NCBI RefSeq assembly: GCF_016086655.4
Contig: NC_052143.2
Span: 21,839,886 to 21,903,885 of the forward strand
From: Lepeophtheirus salmonis
Taxonomy: Eukaryota; Arthropoda; Copepoda; Siphonostomatoida; Caligidae
Length of the DNA stretch: 64,000 nt
Reading direction: 5' to 3'
Shown: in pieces, positions 34,766 to 47,760 of the stretch
How positions within the stretch are numbered: the stretch's first letter is position 1
Layout: each line of letters opens with the position of its first letter
Position numbers and translations under genes: made by a program
The notes under the pieces: generated by a model
Told to the model about the DNA's origin: nothing
Seen by the model: the letters and a program-made list of their open reading frames with translations, nothing else
Databases searched by the model: none

Positions 34766-35535
34766 ACCTATGCCTATCTATTGCCTATAAACAACCTTTA
34801 TTTATACATTTGACAATAAAGATGTATATAAATCTATGTAACGCGTGATTAAACATCTTTAACTTATTTTTTGATGCTATGTATGTATGTATAATGTATT
34901 TGTTATTATTATTAATAATAAGAGAGTTGATGTAACAAAACTTTACGTAATTAGAACTAGAGATCATTTGTGTTGTTCTTCTGTTTGTGACCAAAATTAG
35001 TTAACATACAAATGTGTGTTTGTTACAAATATAGGTATGAACATAATTTCTTAATTTACACAAACAAAAAATAAAAATGATTTATGGCAAAATTTGCAAT
35101 CACTTTTTTTAACTCTTACAACGCAGAGTCCTTGTAACTAAGTAAATGTTACGTCTCTTGCTTGTAAGCCCCTTTTAGCAAAGTTTTCTTTTGCATGATA
35201 AAAGAGTTATTTAAGAACTTACACATGAAAAAAAGTATGTATACATGTATGTACGCAGTTCTCTTCGTCTCTACAACAAGAACGTAATTTCGTTTTTCCT
35301 TGAGAAAGTTATAAATCGATATTTCATTCAAAATGTAAAATATTGAGAAGTTGTTTAATCCGTACTGTTGCGATTTGAATTTTTTTCTAAGAAATATAAT
35401 AAATAAAAAGATGTATAGATTGAAAGAGTGAGAAATTTTGTATTTATTAGTGATTTCTTGCAAAGTGCCATATATGCTTTGACACTACTAATGGTAACAT
35501 CCAAGGACTTTTCTTCTTCACTGTTATTTAACTGT
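34766..35535. other. AT-rich stretch with chance ORFs
   Basis: Minus-strand ORFs of 69 and 104 codons (34785-34994 and 35149-35463) are rich in Ile, Lys, Asn and Tyr and show no domain. Confidence 0.45.
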
Positions 35536-35584
35536 GTACACAGGTAATGCCGAATAACAAAGAAGCTTCTAAGAAATTCGACTA

Positions 35585-37330
35585 TTTTTCATTCAAATTC
35601 AATTCGAAAAAATAGTCATAAAAAACGGGCACTGTATTCTTGAACATTTTGCCACAGTCTTTGCATGGCTTGAAGAAATCAATAATATCATTAAAGATCT
35701 GTAACTGTTAAGTAAATTTCCTCCCGTCAGGAATTCCTTTGTGTGGTCAAAGTATTTTCTTCTCCCAAGATATCAGCAGGCTTACCAACGGTATTCACTT
35801 TTTATAGAGGTTTTCTGGTTCGGAAGACTTCACAGAGCCATAATGAAATCTCAGATACCAGTGAACCAGGGGTAGGCGAATTTTTACTGTTTTCTGAAGA
35901 GCACAAAGGAATCTTCCACTATTAAAATAGGAATGTGAAATGTAATGGTATTTTCAACCATTCTCTCCAGCTCCTTAGGTATTGGAAGGTGTTGAAAAAA
36001 TGTATTCTATGTTGAGTCTATTGCATGATGCTGTAGGTACTGTTAGTGTCAAATATGGGAGTCTTAGACCAAACAATTCTTTGTACAGCAGCCCATTCAC
36101 CAGACATTGCACTGATAGAATTATTGGAGATAACAGAAGCAAACATAAGAATGTCATAGATTGACGATTTTGCAACAAATTTTCTCCATTCTCATTGAGC
36201 CCTTCTACTAATATCAATAAATAACTTCCCATAAATATCTTTGGAAGAATATCTGCCAGTAAAGATAATCCCCCTCCTAATTAAGTACGCGGTCTCTTTA
36301 ATACGGAAATATACATATTATGAAAAAGTATTTTTATCCAAACTTCTTCCTCATTGATGGCTTTCTCAGCAACTGATGGGACGGTGGACGCAACATATAT
36401 TATTTGTGAAACAAGTTTGGTATTGTACAGTTCTATTCTTTTTTCCAAGTTAAATTTACTCAATTCATAGCAGGATCTTTGTGCAAAAGAAATTAAGTTT
36501 GACCCCATTGAGAAACAGGTTTTCACATTGTTGCTCACTATACAAGTGGTTATAACCATAGAGGGTAACGGTTTCCATTGACGTGAAGGGATATTTGAGG
36601 TTTTGTGCCCATTGAATTTCAATCTTGATTTTATTGAAAACTTACTTAAGAAAGTAAGAAACACATCAATTATCTTCACCAGCTGATCTTTTGAATTCGC
36701 CTCCAACATGAGTGTGAGATTATCAGCATACAAATCCACTCAATGATGTTTCTCACCAAGTAAGATGCCAAAAAATCCTTACTTACGTAATAAATTGGAT
36801 GCCAGTAATTCCATAGCTGCAGCGAACAGGAGAGGAGAACCTGGGCTGTCCAGCTCTTTCCCAACTCAATTGGTATATTTCATGATATTCCATTATAAAG
36901 AAGAGTACGTATGGGGTTGAAAAAACGTGGAGGTAAGTACTTCTTCACAGGTCGGAGTATGAATGAATGGGAAATTGTGTCTAACGTCTTGCTAAAATCA
37001 ATAGCAATGAGTGCACCATATTTTTCCTGGGGTGAGGAATATTCTTCCTCATGTAAAGGATGGGGGAAGTTTACCCTTCCTCTACCTAGGTACCAAAATT
37101 TAAAGATAAGGGATCACATCCTCGGCACAAAGAGCAAAAATTTTACCTTTGATGCAATCTGGACCAGAGGCTTTATGATCCTTATAATATTCTCCAATAT
37201 AATCCAAAATGTTTTTATAGGAAAACACAAAGCTTTCTTCTCCTCCTCTTGACCTCGAAAAAATGGTTTCTAGTGCCATAAACAACTTTTTGAAAATGGT
37301 CATAAAAATATTAAGTATCAATTTTGGATC
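35585..37330 (-). pseudogene. LINE ORF2 reverse transcriptase and C-terminal region
   Basis: In order on the minus strand: HKASGPDCIKGKIFALCAED near 37120-37180 (the S-x-G-P-D-x-I block before the palm); LIAIDFSKTLDTISHSF near 36965-37015 (block A, catalytic Asp present); a G-S-P-L-L-F-A-A-A-M-E-like block near 36810-36850 (block B); and YADNLTLMLEANSKDQLV near 36670-36725 (block C, Y-A-D-D changed to Y-A-D-N). FKIKSRLKFNGHKT-like thumb sequence follows. The C-terminal region includes GGGLSLLADILPK near 36240-36280 and CKDCGKMFKN near 35640-35670. Stops and frameshifts separate the pieces, so it is inactive. The class could be Tx1/L1-like; this is a judgement from wording only. Confidence 0.75.
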
Positions 37331-37989
37331 TGTGAGTTCTTTCTTTTCTTATCATAATTTTTTCATTTTTTTTTATTGAAAAATTATTTTTAGATGCTAC
37401 AATTTTGAGTTTTTTTAAAGGGCACCCTTCGTTGTATACTCTCTTGGGAATTTCCTCCTTGCAGTCTCAGTGTTAAAAGTATCTGTTGTAATAGTTCGTA
37501 CATATAAAGAGCTGTCATTTATTAATCGTTCTATATCTTCTTGAAACTGCTCCTCCTTCTACTTTTTTAAATTAATATATTACATTACGGTATCTCGAAT
37601 ATATACTTTGGGAAGATTCTGGCGAGCTTTTTGTAGGAGAAAGAATCGAATGAAATTGTTAAGTTATTACTGTGAGATGCCTTATACTCTTTTAATTCCT
37701 AAATCCACTTCATAACATAAAATCCAAGACTCCTCGTAGATACTTTTATTTTGTGTCAGTCACTTTTATGGGAATATTCTTTAACAACCATCGAAGTTCC
37801 TATAGACTTGGATAGAAAAGTCATAACTCCTCCATAGGGACACGATCCAGTGTAATAACAGTTATAATTACTAGGTAAGCAGAAAGGACATTAGTTGGTG
37901 TAAGTAGACGAGACACTTGATCGAATATCCTGTACACAAATTATGGCAGGCCTTGAATTCAAAATTGTTTTCATTAGTCCATGTGTTGT

Positions 37990-38006
37990 TTCTCTCTCTC
38001 TCTCTC
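37990..38006. repeat. (TC)n microsatellite
   Basis: About eight TC units lie within the minus-strand LINE linker region. Confidence 0.9.
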
Positions 38007-38195
38007 AGGTCCATCTCTCGCATTTATCAATATCACTTTTCTCATTCCTATGTGTCCTCTGAGATCCAAATTACATGGATTATAATAGAAGTAATCCAAA
38101 GTAGTTTCAATCGAATTATTTTCTATAGTAGTGGCTGGCATACTACAGTCTAGATTAAAGATCAAAGAAGTAAGAAACGGCTAATAATGTAACAA

Positions 38196-38815
38196 CTATG
38201 AACAACGTATCAGGACGAGCTCTCTTAGATATGGATCCTGATCTTGTACGGGAGTCCAACTCTCATTTAAAGCAGGGTTCTTTGGTTTCCTAAGTTCCAT
38301 TGCAATTTCTTTTTCACTTTGTTCACTCTTGTTTGTCTTCATAAGGTTTTGGCTTTCTTCATTATTGTTCTTAGTTGTTTCAACCGAATGAGCACAATTG
38401 CTCTCAGTATCTTTCATTTCTTCCACCCTGTTGCTCACATCAATCTTTTCAACGCTTTCCTCAGAATTAATCCCAGTTACTGACGTTGGTCTTATACTTT
38501 TGATCATCCTCATGTGATCATGCCATTTTACAAATCGGTTTGTACATTCCCTTGCATAATGTCCTGTTTTATAACATTTTGCACAGGTAATATCTTGCCC
38601 TGTATAGGTTATTCTGGTTTTGAAACCCTTAATGGGAATAAAGCCAGGTATTTCATCTCTTAAGGTAGCCTTTAACATAAAATTCAAGATCCTCACACCT
38701 TTTAGTCTTTATGCACAAAGGATGGCGGAACCAGAATGTCAAAAAATAATCACCAAGGCTTCTTATATTAATGAGAAAATTAGCTTAGAGGCCATGTTTG
38801 GTCAAAAATAGTCAA
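38196..38815 (-). pseudogene. LINE ORF1 (gag-like) with CCHC zinc knuckle
   Basis: The open part is 166 codons from 38696 to 38196, and weaker sequence upstream to about 38815 (LGDYFLTFWFRHPL, KTKRCEDLEF) seems to belong to the same protein. Residues near 40-55 form a C-x2-C-x4-H-x4-C zinc knuckle (CAKCYKTGHYAREC), preceded by KTRITYTGQDIT. The C-terminal half is hydrophilic and rich in Glu, Ser, Asn and Lys. Knuckle proteins of this kind are ORF1 products of LINEs and bind element RNA. The stop at 38196 is followed on the same strand by the LINE's ORF2 region. Upstream stops and a likely missing start mark it as a pseudogene. Confidence 0.65.
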
Positions 38816-40640
38816 ATTATATTTAATGACGATCTTTGGAAATCAAGATCTTTTTTGCTACATAAAAAGTTTTAAAATAATTGAATATGAAAATATATGT
38901 ACAAATTTTCATAAGATAGTTCGATGATTTATTATAAATCCTATTGCTATGGATATATATAACTAATAAATTTTGATATAACTATACCTAATTGAAACTT
39001 TTTTCCTCTGATTTTTGTCGATGTAAACTTATGTACATGCAATGAAACTTAAATAAACTAAGTAAAAAAAGGGATATTAATAGGTATCTATCAATTTTCA
39101 TCATGATTTATAAATTGTACAATATACAAAATAAAATAAATAACGAAGTTATTCCAGTTTTGGAAAATATAAGATAAATTTGTAATATAATGAGTTTTAT
39201 TTATATCATACTCAATGTGTCATCGGTATAGAACATGTTCAAACGTTATAAAGAAAAGTTTCATTCCATTAATCATTATTCTTTATCCTGGTTCATCTTT
39301 TTAGTTGTTTTTAAGTATAGTCAAATCCATATGGAGGAAAAGTTGACCGTATCCTAATTTTTTTCTATAAGAATTATATATAAAAGCCACATTTTTCATA
39401 TGTTTATGTTAATAAGTAATTTTGAAAAGGATATTTTCCCAATTTCGAAGCAGCCAGTGTTTGTTTAGGTCCTCTTTTTGACAGATCATAGAGGATTTTT
39501 AGCTAATCTTTCAGCGAAAGGGGGGGCACACAGGATATGTACATATGCGTATTGATTGAAAAACAATGAGAAATGAACTTTTAAAGAAACATACAATAAG
39601 CAAATGTTAGTTCTACTATAGATTTGTACCTATAAAAAGGAAAAAATCCTGTAATGAAGAATTCATATGAAGTCGATACAAAAAACGGAAGCAAAATTTG
39701 ATTATATGCAAATTTTTTACTTCATATTTGAGATATTCGAAACATTGTATGTTTTTTATAAAATTAGTATTTTAGAAAACGTTGACTAAAGATGTAATTT
39801 CTTATATCCAATTTAAACTCAATCATATATGGTATTTAATAGTTTCTCCATAGTTTTAATTTTAAAAAGGAAAGAAATTGCAGACTCTATTTGAAATTTA
39901 TTGTGAAATAACTCACAAATGGCCTAAGTAATTTATTTGAGAAATACATTTGTGGTAGTGAGCTCAAATATAGTAAAGATATTTCCTTTTTCAAAGTATT
40001 TCTCAACTTTCTGTATGTAAAAATATTCAATTATATCATTTTTCTCAGCTGTTAAACCCTATTAAATAGAGAGGACATTGAAAGCATTTTAAGATGTAAT
40101 TGTAGTTAACTAACTTAAACTTTATACACTAGTAGGGCACAATGAGATCCTCATTGTATCCCTCCTAACATTTTAATCCTTTTAACCAAAGAAAAAATAT
40201 CAAAATGTCCATGATACTTAGCCAATTACGTCATTCTCTCCAACTATCGGATTACTTATAGAAATATATTTCCAGCTTAATTTGAGATTAACCAATCAAA
40301 ATCTACAGTAGAATTAAGAAGAAAGCGAAGATAAATCGAAATCAGACAAAAAATACATAATAAATATGGAGGTAAGATAGGAAGGAAAAAATAGTGAGAT
40401 CATAAAAATATTGGATAATCCTTGACCTACCAATTTTATGAATAAAAATAGCGATCCAGACATCGTAATCAAATTATTTTCTACTTTCACCCATTGAAAA
40501 ACGATGAGGAATCATTGCAATACACGTTTTGAACATCATATATATTGTTGTAGGTTTATAGAAAACCAAAGAAAACTACTTTTCAATTGTGAAAAGATAT
40601 TTGATTAATATATTTTTACAGAAAATAATATTTATTACGT
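38816..40640. other. AT-rich stretch, nothing recognised
   Basis: No coding, RNA or transposon signal was recognised. A run of G (GAAAGGGGGGGCACAC near 39517) stands out from the background but has no flanking structure. Confidence 0.45.
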
Positions 40641-40642
40641 TA

Positions 40643-41439
40643 GTCTGCTCTGAAATGTTTGAGACAGTGTTCGTTTGAAGGGATAGGAGAAGAGTTTGCA
40701 CCAAAATTTTACCAGCCTTGATTTTCTCATGAATTCTATGTTGGAAAAACGTACCATAATTATTCAGAGACTAAATAGCTAATATCTGCATATCATATTA
40801 TTTACTGGTGTTTCTCCGTTAGTCGCTAAACATGAAGACTCACAATTTTCGTGCGTATTTTTTGATGCACTACAAACTGGGCAAAACAGTGTCTGAGATC
40901 CACATCGATCTCACTTTTATTTACCCTGATGCTTGCCCTAGTCGTGCAACCATCCATTAGTGGGCTGGCAAGATTCGGGATGACACTTTTAAGTTCGATG
41001 AAGATGTCTAATCAGGACGTCTCCGAGACAACTAGATTGTGGTTTCCCAGCCTAAAGGGAAAAAACTCACTTTAAGGAACTCTTGCTCATGTGGGACAAG
41101 CACGTTCAAATATAGCCCACACCAGGCAGTTTATAACGATTAAACAGAGTCCCTACAGTCCGTATCCCAATCTCCGTGACTGATTTCTCTTCCGTAAGAT
41201 GAAGCACCTGTTGCAGGATTACGATTTTGTTAGCCATGAAGACCTCACACGCAGCATTCTACGGTTGATGCATTTTGTGAACGAAAAGGCACTCTCCAGG
41301 CAGTTGTGGGAGTTGGAGAACCATTGCCACGACGTTATCCGTGCCGGATGAGACTAAGTGATATGATTGACATTTTTTTAAACTTTTGAAGGTAATTTCT
41401 TATCTTACTGGGGCAGTTCCAATTATCTTGGAACAACCT
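40643..41439 (+). mobile_element. Mariner-like deletion derivative (797 bp)
   Basis: TA lies at both edges (40641-40642 and 41440-41441). The ends are weakly inverted: GTCTGCTCTGAAATGTTTGA on the left, and AGGTTGTTCCAAGATAATTG from the reverse-complemented right end. Coding remnants on the plus strand start with MKTHNFRAYFLMHYKLGKTV at 40832 and IYPDACPSRATIH (helix-turn-helix region). They jump after about 41060 to a C-terminal half: IKQSPYSPYPNLRD (equivalent to SPYSPDLNLCD), FLFRKMKHLLQDYDFVSHED and QLWELENHCHDVI near 41340. The middle, with the first two catalytic Asp residues, is missing. Confidence 0.75.
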
Positions 41440-41444
41440 TATAT

Positions 41445-42465
41445 ATTAAGATATCTTATTGTACCCCTGACTTCTTTTCTTCCTAATAAACTTTTTTTTA
41501 AGTAATGGAAAATTAGACATGATATGACGGCGTCCATAATTTCAACTATAATCTATCAATCAATAAATTGTCTAAAAGTGCTGCACAAAGAAATTTCCTA
41601 ACCTCATCCCTAACTTTTCTTCCTTCACCAAAAGCTATCCTCAGGAATGTAACCTATAATTATGAATTTGACAATGATTTATTGATATATATTTTTTATA
41701 TGAAACATGAACTTATTAGTATTTTGGATGTTATGCGTAACATAAGCGATTATCGGGACTTTTCCCCTTCTTCTCAATTCTTATTTATAGAAGCAGCAAT
41801 GAGGTTCAATATACTTATACACTTATGAAATTATTGTCAATAATGTTCTATTTTTTGGCAAATTTTTTTGTTGATTCAAATGAGAGTATATTTTTGTACT
41901 CTTATTTATACAAATCAATATTTGCAAAGTTTTATACAACAAATAACAAAGAGTAACACTCATTTTGTAACAATTACTGCAAGCTAAAAAAGAAAGTTAT
42001 CTGTAAGTGCAGAATTCAAAACTGAACTTAGTTTTTCTCTCAGTCATCTGAATTCTGAAATATCGAGGAGCACAGTAATTTGGAACTAATTAGGCATGGG
42101 TTTGGTTTCAACAATTCTGTTTTGGTAATTTTTATGTCAAATTTGTACCCCACTCAGCCAGGCCAAATGTAGTAAATGTGGATAAAATAATGGAAATCGT
42201 AGAATCTAACCCTCATCTAAGCGCTCTTTTGATTGCCAAGGAGATAAAAATGAAGAAAAAAGAATAAACTAAATATAATGAATTTGTTTTTACCATACCT
42301 ATTGTACTCTTTTTAGAGAAAAAATATATTCTTTCAAAATAATGAGATGTTAAAATAAAAATTATGATCAAATTTGGATAAAGGAAACTGCTATTTCACG
42401 TACATTTGTGGTTTTCAATCTTCTCAAATCACACAAAGAATCTTGGAGAGGACTAAAATCACTTT
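41445..42465. other. AT-rich stretch, nothing certain
   Basis: An 86-codon ORF (41568-41828) is more balanced in composition than its neighbours but shows no domain. No transposon end was recognised. Confidence 0.4.
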
Positions 42466-42562
42466 AAACGAGTCGTTTGATTTAGGTTAACATCTACAAA
42501 TGACACTACGACCAACAGTGACTTATGATTTTGTACGCGTGGCTACCGTCGCAAGAGATTAA

Positions 42563-42700
42563 ATGAAGGATTCCATACACGGTAATCCCATTATAGCGGC
42601 AAATGATCGATGTTTCTTCTGTGGGAATGTTGGTAGGTATAAAAGGTCCAGCTGCCTTGCTAGGAATGCCACTTGTAATTATATTCTACTGAAGTTTAAA
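42563..42700 (+). pseudogene. Gypsy-type gag zinc-knuckle fragment
   Basis: A short frame reads CFFCGNVGRYKRSSC followed by LARNATCNY. The arrangement C-x2-C, a degenerate His position (Arg here), then C, then the conserved (A/R)-N-A-T-C-N spacer before a second knuckle is what I recall from Gypsy/Ty3 gag nucleocapsid regions of arthropods. The second knuckle is not seen; the frame runs on into AT-rich sequence and stops at 42760. No protease, reverse transcriptase or LTR lies nearby. It is an isolated scrap and could be another kind of knuckle protein. Confidence 0.45.
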
Positions 42701-42760
42701 ATTCAAATTGTTCAAATTTTTATGGACCAGTCGGTATTTATGTTACTATATCTATCCTAA

Positions 42761-45430
42761 TACTTTTTCCTTATTATTATAATTGATGTATTTATACTCG
42801 TATTTTTATTATTGTTTTAATTTTAAAAAAAAAAAATTAAAAAATGACTTTCTTAGGTATGAATTCAAAAAGGGTTTCTTAATTGATTTAGTGTGCAAAA
42901 AAATGCTAATAATTTGGCCCTGCTTCTTTACAAATTATACTAAAATTAGGGACGATGCCCCCTCCCAAAACCCTCCTTTTTTTATTTTTCTACAAGATAT
43001 AATTCGTCATTCATAGATATATTAAACTACCTTCTGACGTGTCACTCTTTTTATAAGATGTGATTCCTTTATGGCGACTTTTTTAAATTCTTTATTACAC
43101 ACACAAAAAACAACTGATTTTGGCATTTCATGACAACCTAAAACAACTTTTTCAGTAGATACATACTAATAGTATAATATATTGTATTAAAACGTGAAAC
43201 ACTGTATATATCAATTGTAGTAGTCAACTAACAGTTAATTAAACTTCAAACTTTACTTACTATATCCATGATATACATATCCTTTGATCACAGACTTGTG
43301 TTCTATACATGCTATGTTTTTTGATATTCAATCTAAATAATGGTGCAAATGGTGAGACAAAGGAGTCAAAAAATGCATAGTGTGTCTGCATGTAAAATTA
43401 AAGTGTGGAATGTTAAAGCAGAAGTTAAATTATAGTTGAGAATTATTCATGATTCAGTGCAAAATAAAGTAAATGATTTGTTTGCCGCATACTATTGGAG
43501 TAATTATGAATGTATATAATTTTGTATTGAGCTATAATATGTTGAGATTGAACACATTAGAAAACACAAAATTTACTCCAGTTCATTATAAAATAAGAGA
43601 ATTTCTAATGAGATGTTAGTTAGACTGTCTCGTTTTGAGAATGATTTCTTATTTCTTTTGCACCAAGGATTTTGTTATGTAAATGAATGAATACGTACAA
43701 GAATTTTTGCAAAGTTTCTGCTTTTAAGATGTCATTTAAAATCGGAAATACATATATTTATTTGGCTTAAATTGACTTATATCAATTAACTTCAGATATC
43801 TGAATTTTGAAAATATGTTGCCTCATTTTTTTATTTAACTTTAATAGGGTCTTAACCATTAATCAAACAATGAAACAAATAAGAGATCACCCTAAAAACG
43901 GGACAATCTAGCCTACACATTTTTACTTTTTTCTTTTGATTTAGGACAAATATGAAAAGATACTTCTTTAAGCCAAAAGTACATGCAGGAATGTGTACTG
44001 TAATTTGATCAAACTTTGATCTCATCCAGATACTCTATGATTGCATCACGGCCGCGTTTTTTTCTATTCAAACAACAGATTAAATTACTATTACAATAAA
44101 TTTCTGTTTCTTCTCATTTGAGTTAGTTGTAGAGATGGAGAAACATGATCATTCACCATTTAGCGTTGTGCTAATTTGAAATTGTCAAAATTCTTTGGAA
44201 GTAACTATGAATAACTCCAGTGCTAATTATGATAGAGTTCTAGAATTGATACAATTTAATCTCTCGTTTTTCAAAAAATTCAAGTGGTTCAAGATTAAGT
44301 AATTGGAACACTCTAGGATAGTTTATGGAAGATTAAAGATTTCCTACAAAAATGGTTACGATTGTTTTTACTTCATAAATTCATATAAAAAGAAATATTC
44401 CAATGTAAGAATTGAAATAGCATAAAATATAAGTAATACTAAAAGTTTCAAGTGGTACCATACGGTCTAATATAATTTTTAAATTATTAAAAATTTTCAG
44501 TAAGCATCTTTTCCTTGAAAAATTGCAACTCTGAAAAGAAGGAAAGCTAGGCCAGATAAGGTTAACCTTTTTTTATTCAAAAAAGTATATATTTAAAATA
44601 TTTAGTAATGCTAACACCATTACATGATAATAAAATTAATATTACTAACTCTGGGGCCATTTATCCAAAATGTACATTATTTCTTTATAGAATAAAATGG
44701 TAACTCTGCTGGAGAATTAGACTATGATTGAGGCTTATGGAGATAATATTGAAAATAAATTTGGTATTACCATCTATGCTATAAAAGGAAACCAAAAAAT
44801 CATCACAATGTATTTTTTCAGGATCCAGATTAGGTCCAATATGGACCAAATATCCAAATATAGAATAAAAATTACCTCAAAAACTGAAACATTATTTATT
44901 TGCCAGGTAAAGATTATTAGATGTTCCATTGTTCTTTATTGGTGTAAATGTTCTTTATTTTGGTTAAAATAGATGTTTCTGAAAAAGCATGATATATGAC
45001 ATTTTAGATACTTCTTACTTTAAAAAAAAGCGTTATATGTGTTTTAGTGAGGTGTTAGTTGACTTTTCGACTGTACTTCGTGTTGAAATATTCTCGTATA
45101 TTCAAAGAAAAATAAAACGCGAAACTCCACCAAAAGTTAGTTCCTTCATTAGTTACAAGTTAAGATTGTTGGGTTTACTAATAAAGCCAACTCGAGCATT
45201 TCTAATTGATTTATGGATAGATCTTACGTATTATCTAAGGAATTAACAGGTATATATGTACTTAATTTAAGTAGAATATACTCGTATATTAAAAATCGTA
45301 AGGAAATAGATATACATAAAATTAACTACATATCTTATTAATAACGCAAAAATTGTATGTTTATATAAATGTCTGAATTCAGTCGCAGGGTGCACTTTAT
45401 ATAGTGTTCCTTGATGTATATTATAAACAT
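42761..45430. other. AT-rich stretch, nothing certain
   Basis: ORFs at 42783-43016, 44724-44972 and 44989-45246 show no clear domain. The last two lie just upstream of a LINE reverse transcriptase on the same strand and could be its heavily decayed linker, but I cannot support this from motifs. Confidence 0.4.
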
Positions 45431-45439
45431 ATTTTGATC

Positions 45440-47760
45440 CAAGAAATAACAATTTAGTTTTAGAAATAGACTCACCCATCACTGAAAAAGAAATTATGAA
45501 GTTCATCCAAGATTATTACAAAAATTTAAAAGCCCTATACCAACAGTTTCAATTTTTCAAAAGGTTTAAAAGTTTCCTTTTTCCAATCCTCGAAGAAGTG
45601 TTTTAGGAAATATTCAAGAAGGGTTTTTTTCCTGACTTAATGAGTACTAGATCCTTAACTTCAGCCCTAAAGAAGAAAAAGTGAAAGTATGACATTAAAA
45701 ATTACAGACTAATTTACCTCTTGAATATCTCTTATAAAATAATCAACGGAATATTGAATCGAAGATTTTGCCGGATTCTCCCATATATTATACCAATGGA
45801 TCAGAAAGGATTCATGGCATCACGCCTGCTAGAGGATATGCTACGCTCTATACAAGATGGTATCGATTTAAGTGCATCATCCAAGTACCTTAAAATTTTC
45901 TTCGACTTTAAAAAGGCATTCGATACTGTCTCAAACAATTTCATTGTTGAACAGCTATATAGGCACGACCTGCCAGATGGGGTTGTTAGCATGGCCTCGA
46001 CCATCCTCCAGAACTCATTATCGAGCATTTACATTCCCGGTGTTCATTCTAATTTTGCATTCTGCGTGGAGCTCGGCAAGAAGATTTGCTATCCCTATCC
46101 ATCTTTCTGATCACAATGAATGGATTGAACGAGATTATAAAACTACAACTCCAGCCTTGAAGGTTTGAAAATAAATGAAAAGGTACTGAAGTGCGTATTA
46201 TAATGCGAATAATCTTACCTTATTTTTAACGGGAACAAAAAAAAATTGGCATATTCCATCTCCCGAAAAAATCTGGTCTCTACATCAAAATCGAGAAGAC
46301 TGGGATCTTATCCAACTGTGACGACTATCTTATGACATATGAGTTATCTTTTATTAAGTCTTTCTCACTTCTAAGTATTGAAGTTTCTAACTGTAGTACC
46401 GATACTGAGAGAAAGAATGAATTAAAAAATGTATCCACTATACGGAAAAGTGTCAGACATTTCAGTAATCCGCACTCACTAAATATGAAAAATTGAAGGC
46501 CTGGGATATCAATATCCCCCCAAAAATATTCTATCTAATAAAATACCTGCCTTTTTCAAAGAAGATATGTGAGAGCATATTTAAATTAAGGAAAGATTTA
46601 GTATGGGGCATACAAGAGCATCCGTTTCAAGATCGGGGATTAATGCTCCCACAGCTCGCTGGGGTCTTGGTTCTATACATATATAAGGCATGTACAATGT
46701 GCTGCATCTCTCCCGGTTAAAACGACTCAGAAGATTTTTGGGGAATCAAAAAAACGTTCTACCAACGGATTGGTTTCCAATTTGCTGAACAGATCTATAT
46801 GGGTCCATCTGAATTGCTTGGACTGGATCTATCATTGAGAATGTTCTCCCTTTACTAGGTTAAAAAAATCACTTAATTATAATCCTCGACTGAACAGTAG
46901 GATTGGTTCCTTAGTAATGCAGGGATTACTTCAGCAGACCAATATATATCAGACGTGAGCCCCGTGTTGGATAATTTCTTCTATACCAGAGAACACGGAG
47001 GATGTTCTTTGGACGAGATTTCAAGAATAATTATCTTGATCAAAATGATAAGGCAAGCTTCGACTATTAATATTGGTCGTAAAGAGAATGCCCCTTTATC
47101 AAGCACAACGAGAAAGTTTGGACGGCTTGGTATTAGCGATGGCATGGACCATGTAGATCCAAACGTCATTTTGAAGAACCCCTTCAATGACTCACGTCAT
47201 AAATGGCTGAAGTAGAGATTTAGGACGTCTTGTTTTTTTACAAACAAGTCCCAGGAAGATAATAAGGAGAGAAATGGATATTTTTGCCAAAAATAAATCG
47301 AGTCCTCATTTAATTTATTCTACCAATATTTAAAAATTACCCGGATCCTTAGAGTGTGGACGAAGAAGTCCAAAGAAATTTTCATGTGAGATTGAGTCCC
47401 TCAGATTGGCTCATTGTAACATCCTCCCGATATCAGGGCAGGTTGAAGATTGTGCGGCCCATCTCCAAAAGTCAATGTTTAATGTACGCAGTGAGGCACA
47501 AGAATCAAGAGCTTCCTTTGTGCTTCCATAATTACGTCTTTTAGGTAATAATAATCCTCAACTTCTTTTCCATCGAGGGAAGATACTAATACACACTTTT
47601 TATTAATAATTTTTTGTCAAAACTAGCTCCAGATTCTCTCTTCCGGATATGATTTATTTGTCAGATCTCCAGATTTGCCGTTTTGTTTTTTTCCTTGTGT
47701 CGTTGACATAATATTAATTAAAGATGCAATTGTCGTTTCTTATTTTATGTTGTTGTTGTC
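45440..47760 (+). pseudogene. LINE ORF2 remnant, Tx1/L1-like
   Basis: The plus strand reads SPITEKEIMKFIQDYYKNLK (about 45470-45530), IFKKGFFPDLM, then YDIKNYRLIYLLNISYKIIN (about 45690-45740) and DQKGFMASR. These are the standard pre-palm blocks of L1/Tx1 reverse transcriptases. LKIFFDFKKAFDTVSNNFI at 45890-45945 is block A with its catalytic Asp. A frameshifted block B-like RQEDLLSLSIFLITMNGL follows near 46075-46125, and GLKINEKVLK near 46160. Block C (Y/F-A-D-D) is not intact. Weaker C-terminal pieces continue in alternating frames (46493-46720, 46955-47215) to about 47545, followed by an AT-rich 3' tail. The fragment at 26.7-27.4 kb shows similar wording around blocks B-C. Confidence 0.7.

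Larger units (their letters stand above)
35540..38815 (-). mobile_element. LINE (non-LTR retrotransposon), minus strand, decayed
   Basis: An ORF1-like protein with a zinc knuckle (38196-38815) lies upstream of reverse transcriptase sequence (about 36281-37330) on the same strand. A C-terminal tail runs down to about 35585. Between them, 37400-38150 reads as scrambled linker with possible end-of-endonuclease sequence; a normal ~700-bp endonuclease domain does not fit there, so part has been deleted. No target duplication or poly-A was identified. Confidence 0.7.

Noticed and set aside
35149..35463. 104-codon minus-strand ORF near a LINE
   Set aside because: Lies beyond the LINE 3' tail, composition is noise-like, no similarity to LINE domains.
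39510..39530. G-run resembling a polypurine tract
   Set aside because: No LTR, primer-binding site or polymerase sequence nearby.
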